Positions 25,690-34,524 of a DNA stretch of 64,000 nucleotides are shown here, piece after piece; the first letter of the stretch is position 1, and each line of letters begins with the position of its first letter. Below the pieces are notes generated by a model. That model made no database searches. It was not told the DNA's origin and saw only the letters and a list, made by a program, of their open reading frames with translations. The stretch covers positions 346,406 to 410,405 of the forward strand of contig NZ_WOFH01000005.1 of NCBI RefSeq assembly GCF_009733595.1, given 5' to 3'. The stretch comes from Actinomadura litoris. Its GTDB lineage: Bacteria > Actinomycetota > Actinomycetes > Streptosporangiales > Streptosporangiaceae. The translations under genes were made by a program, and so were the position numbers.

Positions 25690-25760
25690 GGACGCCATGG
25701 TTTCCTTAGCCGGTCGGGTGTGCTGAACTTGGGTCGAAGCCCCCGACGGAAGGCGGACGA

Positions 25761-26156
25761 GTGGTCGAGAGGACCGGACGGCCCGGATATCTGCAAATAG
25801 CCGATGACCTGCGGCAACAGATCCGGGATGGCCGCCTGGTGGCGGGGGAGGCCCTACCGTCGACGGCCCGGCTCCGCGAGGAGTACGACGTGTCCGCCGG
25901 GGTCGTGAAGGCCGCTATCAGCGTGTTGCGGACCGAAGGCGCGGTGATCGGCCAGCAAGGTAAGGGCGTGTTCGTCCGCGACCAGGCCGACGCCCGCCCG
26001 TCCGGCGAGGCCCCACCGACGACCGGTGACGACGACGTGACGATGAAGCAGCTCACGGAGGTACTCACCGCGATCCGTGATCTCGGAGAGCGCGTCGCCC
26101 GGATCGAACGGGCTGTGTTTCCAGAGCCTCCGAAAGCTGGTCAGTCCGGCAAATGA
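25761..26156 (+). CDS. GntR-family repressor (KorSA-like) of AICE transfer
   Basis: 131 residues from GTG. N-terminal winged helix (YLQIADDLRQQIRDGRLVAGEALPSTARLREEYDVSAGVVKAAISVLRTEGAV) and a short C-terminal coiled-coil tail (LTEVLTAIRDLGERVARIERAV) instead of a ligand domain. In pSAM2, KorSA of this type represses the replication/transfer operon. Divergence from the SCO3933/tra operon and the operator between them support the same role here. Confidence 0.82.
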   Translation: MVERTGRPGYLQIADDLRQQIRDGRLVAGEALPSTARLREEYDVSAGVVKAAISVLRTEGAVIGQQGKGVFVRDQADARPSGEAPPTTGDDDVTMKQLTEVLTAIRDLGERVARIERAVFPEPPKAGQSGK

Positions 26157-26426
26157 GTTCGTCCAGCTCTACCAGAATCAGCGCCAACTGTTCATGCGGA
26201 GTCCCTTCCTGCTCGCCGCCTTCCGGCACCGCCGATCGCCTCCCGATGTGATTCGCTCTGTCATCCGGCACTCAGCAATGTTCGCGCCAGGAGGCACCGC
26301 CAGCCCATCACTGTTCCCTCGTCGGGTTCTTTCACGTTCGCTTATACGTCCACTTTCACACCCCCATGGCAGACGCTCGGGATATGCGCACATGTGCCGA
26401 CGTCTACGGTGAAACGGAAGGCCAGA

Positions 26427-27461
26427 ATGAGCACGACCAAGCAGCGCCCCGGCTGGAAACCCACGAAGCTGCGCGAGCGCCGAGAGACCCACGGGCTGAG
26501 TCTTGAGGCGGCCGGGGACCAGTTGCGCACGGTCGCCGAACGAGGCGGACTCAGGGTCGCGGCGAACTTCCAGACCTTGTGGGGCCATGAGAACGGCAGC
26601 ATGTACCCGGGTCCGCACTACCGCCGCGCCTACTGCCTCATGTACGAGGCCACCGAACCTGAACTCGGATTTCGCCTTCCGCTCCCCGGCGAGGCGACGG
26701 GAGACCTGACGCTGCCCCTCCCGGCGCCGCTCAGCCCGGCCGCCACCGAGGAGGCCGCCAACGCCATCACGCAGGGACTCGACCGGGTCTCCGACCAGAC
26801 GCAGGGCCAGGACGCCACCGCAGGCGACGCGCTCAAGGCTCGTGTCGTCAGCGCATGGCGGGGCCGAGCCATGAGCGGCAGCATCGGAACGACGACGCTC
26901 GCCCTGGTCGGAGGCTATGCCGGGTCAGGTAAGACCGAATTTGCACGCTTCCTCGGCGACGTGTCCGGGTGGGCATTCCTGGACAAGGACTCCCTAACCC
27001 GTCGCCTGACCGAACGCCTTCTCGTCTCCATGGACGGCGACCCGCACGACCGCCACACCGACCTCTACCTGAACGAGGTCAGGCCCCTTGAGTACAAGTG
27101 CCTCATGGACACCGCCAACGACAACATTGATTGCGGCATATCCACAATCCTCGCCGCCCCGTTCATATCAGAACTGAACGACGAGGCATGGCTAGGACGA
27201 CTCACCAACCGATGCAAGGCCAAGGGCGTGGACGTCGCGGTGATCTGGGTCCGGTGCGACGTCGACTCCATGCGCGAGTACATCGAGTTCCGCGACGCGC
27301 CGCGCGATGCCTGGAAGCTCGCCCACTGGGACGAGTACGCCGCCGGGCTCAACACTGAGACCAGCCCGCCCGGTGTCCACCTCACCGTCGACAACCGGCT
27401 AGGCGCGGCGATCAGCATTGCCGACCAGACGCGCGAGGCACTGCGTAGAGTCCTGCCATGA
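26427..27461 (+). CDS. HTH-P-loop kinase fusion (copy 1)
   Basis: 344 residues from ATG 26427 (GGAAGG upstream). The N-terminus (~10-80) looks like a degenerate HTH or receptor domain (TKLRERRETHGLSLEAAGDQL, NFQTLWGHENG). Residues ~155-344 are an AAA_33/zeta-like kinase with P-loop GGYAGSGKT (162-170), FLDKDSLTRRLTERLL and VIWVRCDVDSM. The kinase half closely matches the protein at 29104-30036, whose N-terminal domain is different. Overlaps the next gene by 4 bp. Substrate unknown; a signalling or toxin-like phosphotransferase is possible. Confidence 0.7.
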   Translation: MSTTKQRPGWKPTKLRERRETHGLSLEAAGDQLRTVAERGGLRVAANFQTLWGHENGSMYPGPHYRRAYCLMYEATEPELGFRLPLPGEATGDLTLPLPAPLSPAATEEAANAITQGLDRVSDQTQGQDATAGDALKARVVSAWRGRAMSGSIGTTTLALVGGYAGSGKTEFARFLGDVSGWAFLDKDSLTRRLTERLLVSMDGDPHDRHTDLYLNEVRPLEYKCLMDTANDNIDCGISTILAAPFISELNDEAWLGRLTNRCKAKGVDVAVIWVRCDVDSMREYIEFRDAPRDAWKLAHWDEYAAGLNTETSPPGVHLTVDNRLGAAISIADQTREALRRVLP

Positions 27462-28048
27462 CCAGTCCGGGCGTGATCCTGTACGGCCCGCCGACCAGCG
27501 GCAAGGACACCGTCACCGCCGAACTGTCGCGCCTGGACGACCGGTACGCCCTACTGCCGAAGCTCAAGACCGGGACCGGCCGAAGCACCGGCTACCGGCT
27601 CGTCTCGGAAGCCGAGCGCGAGGCGCTCCACACCGCGGGCCGCCTGGTCGTAGAGACCCACCGCTACGGCAACGTGTACGCCATTGACCGGCAGGACATC
27701 GCCGCCCTGGTCGACGCCGACCGCGTCCCCGTCGTCCACATGGGCAACGTCGCCGACCTGCGACGCCTACGGGCCGCCGTCCCGCTTGCCTGGACAAGCG
27801 TTCTGCTCTGGGTTCCGCGCAAGGTCTGCGCCAAGCGCTCGGAACACCGAGGCGACCTCGATACCCCGAGCCGCGTCAAGGCATGGGACGAAACCCGCGC
27901 CGACCTACGTGCAACCGCCGACACGCCCGTCTTCAACACGATCATCCGTACCGACCACACCGACGGGACCGAGGCGGCCCGCCGCATCATCGCCGCCGTA
28001 GCCGCCGGCCCCGGCGAGCCCATCGCCGTTCTGGCCGACCTCGCATAG
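27458..28048 (+). CDS. Guanylate-kinase-like P-loop NTPase
   Basis: 196 residues. P-loop GPPTSGKD (10-17), then LPKLKTGTGRSTGYRLVSEAEREAL and YAIDRQDIAALVDADRVPVVHMGN, following the layout of nucleoside monophosphate kinases. Cotranscribed with the HTH-kinase upstream (ATGA overlap). Two phosphotransferases in one transcript suggests a shared nucleotide or signal pathway; the substrate is not evident. Confidence 0.7.
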   Translation: MTSPGVILYGPPTSGKDTVTAELSRLDDRYALLPKLKTGTGRSTGYRLVSEAEREALHTAGRLVVETHRYGNVYAIDRQDIAALVDADRVPVVHMGNVADLRRLRAAVPLAWTSVLLWVPRKVCAKRSEHRGDLDTPSRVKAWDETRADLRATADTPVFNTIIRTDHTDGTEAARRIIAAVAAGPGEPIAVLADLA

Positions 28049-28087
28049 AGAACCGCGCGGCAGGGCTCGTCCGCGACACCCAGCCGC

Positions 28088-28294
28088 CTACCCTGCCGCG
28101 CGGCCGTTCTTGGGCCAGGGCCATCCGTCCGGCACCTGAATAGCCTTGGCCAGCTCTTGCGGCGAACGCGCCTCCACCAGGCGCCATCGCCCGCACGCGG
28201 GCACCATCGCCCAATACGTCCGCGTGTACTTCCCCCGCCAACACCACACCCCGAAACGCGCCCGAAGCTCATCCAGCGCCGTCCGGGCAGCCAT
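28088..28294 (-). CDS. Small hypothetical protein
   Basis: 68 residues from ATG 28294. Arg/Trp-rich: LDELRARFGVWCWRGKYTRTYWAMVPACGRWRLVEARSPQEL is split here only by description, the key features being WCWRGKYTR and WAMVPACGRW. Start overlaps the stop of the upstream gene (TGATG). No function recognised. Confidence 0.6.
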   Translation of the reverse strand: MAARTALDELRARFGVWCWRGKYTRTYWAMVPACGRWRLVEARSPQELAKAIQVPDGWPWPKNGRAAG

Positions 28295-28719
28295 CACGTA
28301 CCGTCCCCACCCCGAGACCGCAAGGCCGCCAACCACGGCGAGCCCAGCGAAGCCGAGACCGAAGCCGCGGCCAGGCCGACGCGGCGGCACGGCGCTACCA
28401 GCTCGCCGGTACTCGACTGGAACCACCAGTCGCCATCCGCACGGACAACCGTGATGCTCTCCCCAAGAGATGGCGTGTGCGCCGAGTACACCCGCAGAAT
28501 CACCGGCCACTCGGCATACCGCCGCTCGACCATCCACCCCCGCCGCCGCAGCGCCCGCCGCAGCCGGTTGAGCCGACGACGCGCCTGCCACGGTCGAGGC
28601 GACGCGGCCAGTGCGCTCGGGGGAACCTGCACCGACCGCGCCACCTCAACCTCCCCCGGGGCCGCCCCGGACTTATCTGCGGCCCCGTCCGGTGATGGGA
28701 CAGGAACAGCGGCCATCAC
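28294..28719 (-). CDS. Hypothetical protein in three-gene AICE operon
   Basis: 141 residues from GTG 28719; ATG 28716 is equally possible. Low-complexity N-terminus, Arg-rich middle (ARRRLNRLRRALRRRGWMVERRYAEWP) and a C-terminal segment VVRADGDWWFQSSTGELVAPC that looks like a small folded domain. Coupled to both neighbours by overlaps. Function unknown. Confidence 0.6.
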   Translation of the reverse strand: MMAAVPVPSPDGAADKSGAAPGEVEVARSVQVPPSALAASPRPWQARRRLNRLRRALRRRGWMVERRYAEWPVILRVYSAHTPSLGESITVVRADGDWWFQSSTGELVAPCRRVGLAAASVSASLGSPWLAALRSRGGDGT

Positions 28720-28955
28720 CGGACCCGCTTAGCCGCACGGGGCACGCGCTTGCGCTCTTCGACGAGCGCCGCCCGCAGCTCGCCAGCGTTCGGCCGGATT
28801 ACCGTCGGGTCGACGCCTGCCGCCGAGTCGTGCAGGGTCGCCACCCAGTCACCGGCTTGCCCGCCGCCGCGGCGAGACCTCCAGATCCGATGTCCGGTGA
28901 AGTCGTCCCGTAGCTGGCGAAGGGCTCGGTCTTCCTGCTGCGCTCGCGTTTCCAT
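28716..28955 (-). CDS. Small hypothetical protein, first gene of minus operon
   Basis: 79 residues from ATG 28955. RALRQLRDDFTGHRIWRSRR, then GDWVATLHDSAAGVDPTVIRPNAGELRAAL. Charged and soluble. Divergent from the second HTH-kinase gene with a 148-bp gap that holds a palindromic operator, so the two may be co-regulated. Confidence 0.6.
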   Translation of the reverse strand: METRAQQEDRALRQLRDDFTGHRIWRSRRGGGQAGDWVATLHDSAAGVDPTVIRPNAGELRAALVEERKRVPRAAKRVR

Positions 28956-29064
28956 CGCGGTTGTCCTTGGTGATCGACGGCGAGCCCGGCGAGCAGGCCC
29001 GTACGGCATGACGACCAGCGTTGCGCCGTACCGCGATTAGCAAAGGAGCCTGACAGGGGGCCAG

Positions 29065-29077
29065 GTGTGGGCCACAC
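29065..29077. promoter_or_regulatory. Palindromic operator before HTH-kinase copy 2
   Basis: GTGTGG-G-CCACAC, a perfect 6-bp inverted repeat 27 bp before the start codon, with a related half site (GTGGCCACAC) at 29091-29100. Suggests autoregulation by the HTH of the adjacent gene (inference). Confidence 0.5.
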
Positions 29078-29103
29078 TCGGTGAGGGGAGGTGGCCACAC
29101 CGC

Positions 29104-30036
29104 ATGACCACCGAGAAGCGCCAGGAGTTCGGCGCCTACCTGCGACGCCTACGGGGCAGCAGAAGCCAGACCGCGCTAGCCGCCGAGCTATGCGCCCTGA
29201 CCGGCTCCAACACCCTGACCCGACACGAGATCTCCCGCTGGGAACGCGGCGACCGCATCCCCGACGACTGGTTGCCGCACCTGGCCCGCGCTCACAACGT
29301 CCCCCTCACCGTCCTGGAACGCATGGCCGCCGAAGTGCGCGGCAAGACCCCAGGCCCGGACGGCATCCCGTTCGACCTCTCGCCGTTCTTCCCCGACACC
29401 GTCCCGCTGACCACCCGCATAGCGAACGCCTGGCACGGCCGAACCGTCGCCAACGCGGGCGGCAACCCCACGCTCGTCCTGGTGGGCGGTTACGCAGGCT
29501 CCGGGAAAACCGAGTTCGCCCGCTTCCTCTCCGACCTCTCGGGATGGGCGTTCCTGGACAAGGACGCCCTCACCCGCCGCCTGACCGAACGCCTACTCGT
29601 CTCCCTCAACGGCGACCCCCACGACCGCCACACCGACCTCTACCGCACCGAGGTGCGCCCGCACGAGTACCGATGCCTGATGAGCGCCGCCTACGGCAAC
29701 GTCGAGTGCGGAGTGTCGATCATCCTCGCGGCCCCGTTCGTCAACGAGCTGAACAACCCGTCATGGCTCCCACGCCTCACCCACCGGTGCCAGGCCAAGG
29801 GCGTAGACGTCACCGCGATATGGGTGCACAGCGACGTCGACACCATGCACGAGTACATCGAGCTACGCGACGCCGCCCGCGACGGCTGGAAGCTCGCCCA
29901 CTGGGAGGAGTACACCGCCGGACTCAACACCGAAGACCCGCCCCAGGCCGCGCACCTCACCATCGACAACCGCCTCGGCGCCGCCGTCAGCCTCGCCGAC
30001 CAAACCCGCCGAGCCCTAACCAAGCTCATCCCGTAA
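29104..30036 (+). CDS. XRE HTH-P-loop kinase fusion (copy 2)
   Basis: 310 residues from ATG 29104. N-terminal Cro/XRE HTH (FGAYLRRLRGSRSQTALAAEL ... LTRHEISRWERGDRIPDDWLPHLARA), then a kinase domain with P-loop GGYAGSGKT (128-136), FLDKDALTRRLTERLL and AIWVHSDVDTM. The kinase half is nearly the same as in the 26427 protein while the N-terminal domains differ, so the pair looks like a domain swap. Likely a DNA-binding regulator whose activity depends on nucleotide binding or phosphorylation; target unknown. Confidence 0.75.
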   Translation: MTTEKRQEFGAYLRRLRGSRSQTALAAELCALTGSNTLTRHEISRWERGDRIPDDWLPHLARAHNVPLTVLERMAAEVRGKTPGPDGIPFDLSPFFPDTVPLTTRIANAWHGRTVANAGGNPTLVLVGGYAGSGKTEFARFLSDLSGWAFLDKDALTRRLTERLLVSLNGDPHDRHTDLYRTEVRPHEYRCLMSAAYGNVECGVSIILAAPFVNELNNPSWLPRLTHRCQAKGVDVTAIWVHSDVDTMHEYIELRDAARDGWKLAHWEEYTAGLNTEDPPQAAHLTIDNRLGAAVSLADQTRRALTKLIP

Positions 30037-30065
30037 CCCCAGGTCACCCAGCCAGCACCCACAAC

Positions 30066-30170
30066 GGATGAGAACTTTCTCTACGTCTTCAAGGGCGCCC
30101 GCTACGCGGCCGCCGCCGGTAGCTCCGGGCCGGGCATGCGGCCTCTCCGGGCCGACCCGCCCCAGCCGAC
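30066..30170 (+). repeat. Recurrent post-HTH motif, copy A
   Basis: Begins GGATGAGAACTTTCTCTACG and runs through GCCCGCTACGCGGCCGCC, 30 bp after the HTH-kinase stop. It is followed by a diverged copy of the hairpin block (GGGCATGCGGCCTCTCCGGG). Copies B (41010) and D (50551) match closely; C (42238) is truncated. Element cargo (the hsd operon here) begins directly after it. Confidence 0.75.
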
Positions 30171-30235
30171 CGGCCCCACCTGGGCAGGAAATACGCATCG
30201 AATAGCTCATTCAGCAGTCCTTCGGCGGATATTGC

Positions 30236-33200
30236 TCACTCATCAGACGCGGAAGCTCTATCCGCACCAAGCCCGAAGAAGCGGTCGAAGAACGCGCCGA
30301 GCTTGGTCAGCACGCGCTGCTTCTTATCGCCAAAGGCACCGCCGGAATTGAAACGCGATACTGGTGGAAGCACCCTCGTTATAGCCATGCCAGCAGTCTG
30401 GATAGCGCCATCACGGAAGGCAGCCTCGATAAACCTGCGGGTCTCGTCGGCTCGCAATCCCTCTTCAGCGATAATCTGGTTGAGTTCGGCCTCACGCTTG
30501 GCGGCGACGAACGCCAGCCACTCCTCATCGACCGCACTGCTGGCCGATACAGCGTCGACGAACGCCTCAACGAGATCCTTCTTGTTGCGCAGCGTCGGAC
30601 TAGCGTCGACGGCGCGGGTGATCGCGGCGCGAATTTCCTTGTCTGTGCCGTCGCCCTTGGCGGCCTTGTACTTCTGAACCAGCATCAGGATGTAGTCGAC
30701 GTTGATCTCGATCTGCTTGATCAGTTCGATCTCAAAGACGACGTCGTCAATTATTGATTCCTTGTCTGCGTCCTGAATCCGGTGGAATTCTGCATAGAGG
30801 TCAAGGTAGATGCTACGGTAGTCCTGAGCCTGGCGATCAGTCAGGACTTCGTTGCCGGCGAACTCATCGAAGCTGGTCAGGATGTTCTGCAGCCGCAAGA
30901 TGGAGCCAAACAGGGCGATGAAGTACTTCTGCGCCTGTTCGCCAAGGATCTGCTGGCCGAGCGGGAACCGGTCGAGCAGTTCGGTTACCTTGTCTGAATA
31001 TTCGCTGCAGTAGTCGCCATATGGCTTAAGCAGCACAATGCCGCCAGCGTCCTTGTTGCCGAACAGCGCAATGGCGTCGTTAGTCTCTTCCTCCAAGTCG
31101 CGAAAGCTAATGATATTGCCGTAGGTCTTAACCGAGTTCAGGATACGGTTGGTGCGTGAATATGCCTGGATCAGGCCATGGGCGCGCAGGTTTTTGTCGA
31201 CCCAGAGGGTGTTGAGGGTCGTTGCGTCGAAGCCGGTCAGGAACATGTTGACCACAATGACCAAGTCGATCTCACGATTCTTCAGACGCAGCGACAAGTC
31301 CTTGTAGTAGTTCTGGAACTTGTCCGCCGAAGTGTCGAAACTCGTGCCGAACATGGAATTGTAATCTTGAATCGCAGCTTCGAGGAAGTCGCGCGATGAC
31401 TTATCGAGTTCGCCGGTCTCGAACCCTTCTTCGTCGAGCGCCCCGTCTTCAATCGCCTCGTTGGCAGCGTACGAATAGATTAGGCCGACTTTTAGGCGAC
31501 GATCCGGTAGAAGTGATTCCTGCTGGATTCTGAACTCGGTGTAGTAGAGCTTGGCAGCCACAATCGAGGCGGTTGCGAACAGGGCGTTAAAGCCGTGCAC
31601 ACGCCGCTGGCCCAGTGTGTAGTGCTCGGCGCGCTTCGTCTTCTGATTGAAGTGCTCCAGCGTGTACTCGACAACCTGCTGCACGCGGTCTGGCGCCAGC
31701 AAGGCCCGCTCGGTGTCGATGGCGGAAACCTGCTTGTCCTGGATTCCTTCCGGCAGCCTGATGGTGTTGACGTAGTCGATACGGAACGGCAGGACGTTCT
31801 TATCGTTGATGGCATCAACGACCGTGTAGGTATGCAGCCTATCGCCGAAGGCCTGCTCAGTGGTCTTGAGCTTCGGGTTGCCGCCGCTTCTGGCGTTGTC
31901 AGCGAAGATCGGTGTGCCGGTGAAGCCGAACAGGTTGTAGCGCCTGAAGGCCTTGGTGATGGCCCTGTGCATGTCGCCGAACTGCGAGCGATGGCACTCG
32001 TCGAAGATGATCACCATGCGACCGTCGTAGACCTCGTGGCCCTTGTTGCCCGAAATGAAGGTCGCGAGCTTCTGGATCGTCGTGATAATAATCTTGACGC
32101 TCGGGTCTTCGAGTTGCTTCTTCAGGACCCGGGTCGACGTGTTGGAGTTTGCTGCTCCCCTCTCGAAGCGGTCGTACTCGCGCATCGTCTGGTAGTCGAG
32201 GTCCTTGCGGTCGACCACGAACAACACCTTGTCGATGTCCGCAAGCCGTGAGGCCAACTGCGCGGCCTTAAACGAGGTCAGGGTCTTACCCGAGCCGGTG
32301 GTGTGCCAGACGTAGCCGCCCGCGGCCACGGTGCCGAGTTTCTTGCAGTTGGTCGACATCTCGATCTTCTGCAGGATCCGCTCGGCCGCCACGATCTGAT
32401 AGGGGCGCATGACCAAAAGCATCCGGTCGGCAGTGAGGACGCAGTACTTGATCAAAATATTGAGCAGCGTGTGGCGCGCGAAGAAGGTCACTGCGACGGC
32501 CGTCAGATCCTGAATCGGCCTGTTGCTCGCATCTGCCCACCATGAGGTGAACTCGAAGGAGTTGCTAGTCTTCTTGGCCTTCTTGCTACCGGTCGTCTCC
32601 GAGATGTGCTGACGGCGAGTCGTGTTGCTGTAGTACTTCGTGTGCGTGCCGTTACTGATCACGAAGAGCTGCACGTAGTCGAACAGGCCTGAGCCTGCCC
32701 AGAAGCTGTCGCGGTGGTAGCGGTTGATCTGGTTGAACGCTTCGCGGATGGCCACACCACGACGCTTGAGTTCGATCTGAACCATCGGGAGGCCGTTGAC
32801 CAGCACGGTCACGTCGTAGCGGTTGCCGTACTTTGCTCCGCCTTGGCCCTGTGCGATCTCGTACTGATTGATGACCTGCAGGCAGTTGTTGTGAATGTTG
32901 GTCTTGTCGATGAGCCGAACATTCTTGGTGGTGCCGTCGTCGCGTTTGAGTAGCTGAACGTAGTCCTCCTGGATGCGCACCGTCTTCTCGATGACGCCTT
33001 CCTTCTCACCAGCGATGCGCTCCTTGAAGAAGCTTTCCCACTCAGTTTCGGAGAACGTGATGTGGTTTAGAGCCTCAAGGCGGGTGCGGAGATTGGCGAC
33101 GAGCTCTGCCTCCGAGTGGATCCGGAGGTACTCGTACTCCTGCGACTGCAGGAGCTTGATGAACTCTTTCTCCAGGTTCGCCTCAGACTGGTAGGCAGTA

Positions 33201-33292
33201 GCGGTCGTGGCGTCAGGGACATACTCTGCAACGACCGTGCTCTCGGAGCTGACTGCGATCGGCTCGATACGAGTGGTCTTGCCCTCGGTCAT
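30236..33292 (-). CDS. hsdR: Type I restriction enzyme R subunit
   Basis: 1018 residues; usual length. N-terminal nuclease with D160 ... E174-x-K176 (RYDVTVLVNGLPMVQIELKR), then a superfamily 2 translocase: Walker A GSGKT (333-337), DECH box (431-434) and the late helicase motif around GFDATTLNTLWVDK. It cuts unmodified foreign DNA after translocating it through the HsdMS complex. Last gene of the hsdM-hsdS-hsdR operon, overlapping hsdS by 4 bp. GC content is clearly lower than that of the flanking genes, a sign of recent transfer. Confidence 0.97.
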   Translation of the reverse strand: MTEGKTTRIEPIAVSSESTVVAEYVPDATTATAYQSEANLEKEFIKLLQSQEYEYLRIHSEAELVANLRTRLEALNHITFSETEWESFFKERIAGEKEGVIEKTVRIQEDYVQLLKRDDGTTKNVRLIDKTNIHNNCLQVINQYEIAQGQGGAKYGNRYDVTVLVNGLPMVQIELKRRGVAIREAFNQINRYHRDSFWAGSGLFDYVQLFVISNGTHTKYYSNTTRRQHISETTGSKKAKKTSNSFEFTSWWADASNRPIQDLTAVAVTFFARHTLLNILIKYCVLTADRMLLVMRPYQIVAAERILQKIEMSTNCKKLGTVAAGGYVWHTTGSGKTLTSFKAAQLASRLADIDKVLFVVDRKDLDYQTMREYDRFERGAANSNTSTRVLKKQLEDPSVKIIITTIQKLATFISGNKGHEVYDGRMVIIFDECHRSQFGDMHRAITKAFRRYNLFGFTGTPIFADNARSGGNPKLKTTEQAFGDRLHTYTVVDAINDKNVLPFRIDYVNTIRLPEGIQDKQVSAIDTERALLAPDRVQQVVEYTLEHFNQKTKRAEHYTLGQRRVHGFNALFATASIVAAKLYYTEFRIQQESLLPDRRLKVGLIYSYAANEAIEDGALDEEGFETGELDKSSRDFLEAAIQDYNSMFGTSFDTSADKFQNYYKDLSLRLKNREIDLVIVVNMFLTGFDATTLNTLWVDKNLRAHGLIQAYSRTNRILNSVKTYGNIISFRDLEEETNDAIALFGNKDAGGIVLLKPYGDYCSEYSDKVTELLDRFPLGQQILGEQAQKYFIALFGSILRLQNILTSFDEFAGNEVLTDRQAQDYRSIYLDLYAEFHRIQDADKESIIDDVVFEIELIKQIEINVDYILMLVQKYKAAKGDGTDKEIRAAITRAVDASPTLRNKKDLVEAFVDAVSASSAVDEEWLAFVAAKREAELNQIIAEEGLRADETRRFIEAAFRDGAIQTAGMAITRVLPPVSRFNSGGAFGDKKQRVLTKLGAFFDRFFGLGADRASASDE

Positions 33293-34524
33293 ACCGACAC
33301 TTCCTCGAAGGTCAAGAGTTTGTCGCGGTAGTACTCGAACTGCTTGCGACGAGCAATAAGCTCGTCACGCAGAGCCGATTCCAGTGCGGCGACAGTGCCA
33401 AGTACACGCAGCAACTCCTGCTGGGCCGACACTGACGGCAACTCGATCTGGAATGCTTCGAACTGCTCCTGCTTCCAGCGCCGGCGGCTCCTGGTTGAGC
33501 CGCGCTCAACGCCCGTAACCTCCGCTGACACCCGTTTGAGCGTGTACTCATCCTGGAAGTACAGCAGCAGCCATTCCGGTATTACGCGCGAATTATCCAG
33601 GTCGTATATCGGGAATTCGCTAGATACGACCCCATTGGCGAGTTCTGGAGTAACGACTGCAAACGACCCTTCGGTTACAAACATCCGGTTATAGATGAAC
33701 TGTCCCGGCTTTACTCGATAGAGCGTAGTCCCCTTGATGGCGCTGCCAAGTTTCGGCTCGCGAGAGAAGGCGCCTTCTCCGTACCATTTCACGCCGAGAT
33801 TCGTATATCTCTCGTCTGCTTGCACGAGCAATGGCTCGACATATGGAGTTGCTATCTCGCCCAGTCTTACATGCTCTGTGGTATTTGAACTTAGGGCTCT
33901 AATGTATGGTACTTCCGGAAGGATGCGTGCGAATGCGAGGCGCTGCTGTTTGCGGGCTTCCAACTCCGCAACCAGTTCTGCCTCCAACGATTGGAACGAG
34001 TCGAGCACTCTCACAATCTCGCGCTGCACCTCGATTGGCGGCAAGGGAATTCTGAGCCTTGCCAGTCCGTTGCTGGATAGCCGCTTTACCTTTGCACGCG
34101 CAACGAAAGCTTCCTTAGCTTTGTTGAAGGCATCTGACTGCATGAGGTAAACGACGAATTTTGGATCGAGCGAGGAGCGAAATATGAAACAGTCGTCGTG
34201 GACCGCCACTTGCTCAGTTCCGAGCCAGGCCACTGCCTTTCCGACGTCCTCGACCGTCTCGCCCACCGCTGCAATGATGACGTCGCCGGGGCGGGCAAAC
34301 CGTAGCGTCGGCGCGAGGTCGGTACGTACGTGAGAGATCGTGTCCGATGTTGCGACTCCGTAATGCGTATATATTTCCCCGTAGTGGATGCTCGGCAGGC
34401 CCTCGTCGACTCGGTCAGCCTTGGTGAACCTACGTCCACGGATGAAGACTCCAACCTCGCCGAGTGGCTGGATGGGTACTCCCTTAGGGGCCAACTCCTT
34501 GATCAGGTCGTCGATCCGGCTCAC
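33289..34524 (-). CDS. hsdS: Type I restriction-modification specificity subunit
   Basis: 411 residues. Two target-recognition domains separated and followed by conserved helices (PLPPIEVQREIVRVLDSFQSLEAELVAELEARKQQ in mid-protein; VSAQQELLRVLGTVAALESALRDELIARRKQ at the end). It chooses the bipartite DNA target for both methylation and cleavage. The recognition domains are the most AT-rich stretches of the window, typical of exchange of target-recognition domains. Overlaps hsdM by 4 bp. Confidence 0.95.
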   Translation of the reverse strand: MSRIDDLIKELAPKGVPIQPLGEVGVFIRGRRFTKADRVDEGLPSIHYGEIYTHYGVATSDTISHVRTDLAPTLRFARPGDVIIAAVGETVEDVGKAVAWLGTEQVAVHDDCFIFRSSLDPKFVVYLMQSDAFNKAKEAFVARAKVKRLSSNGLARLRIPLPPIEVQREIVRVLDSFQSLEAELVAELEARKQQRLAFARILPEVPYIRALSSNTTEHVRLGEIATPYVEPLLVQADERYTNLGVKWYGEGAFSREPKLGSAIKGTTLYRVKPGQFIYNRMFVTEGSFAVVTPELANGVVSSEFPIYDLDNSRVIPEWLLLYFQDEYTLKRVSAEVTGVERGSTRSRRRWKQEQFEAFQIELPSVSAQQELLRVLGTVAALESALRDELIARRKQFEYYRDKLLTFEEVSV

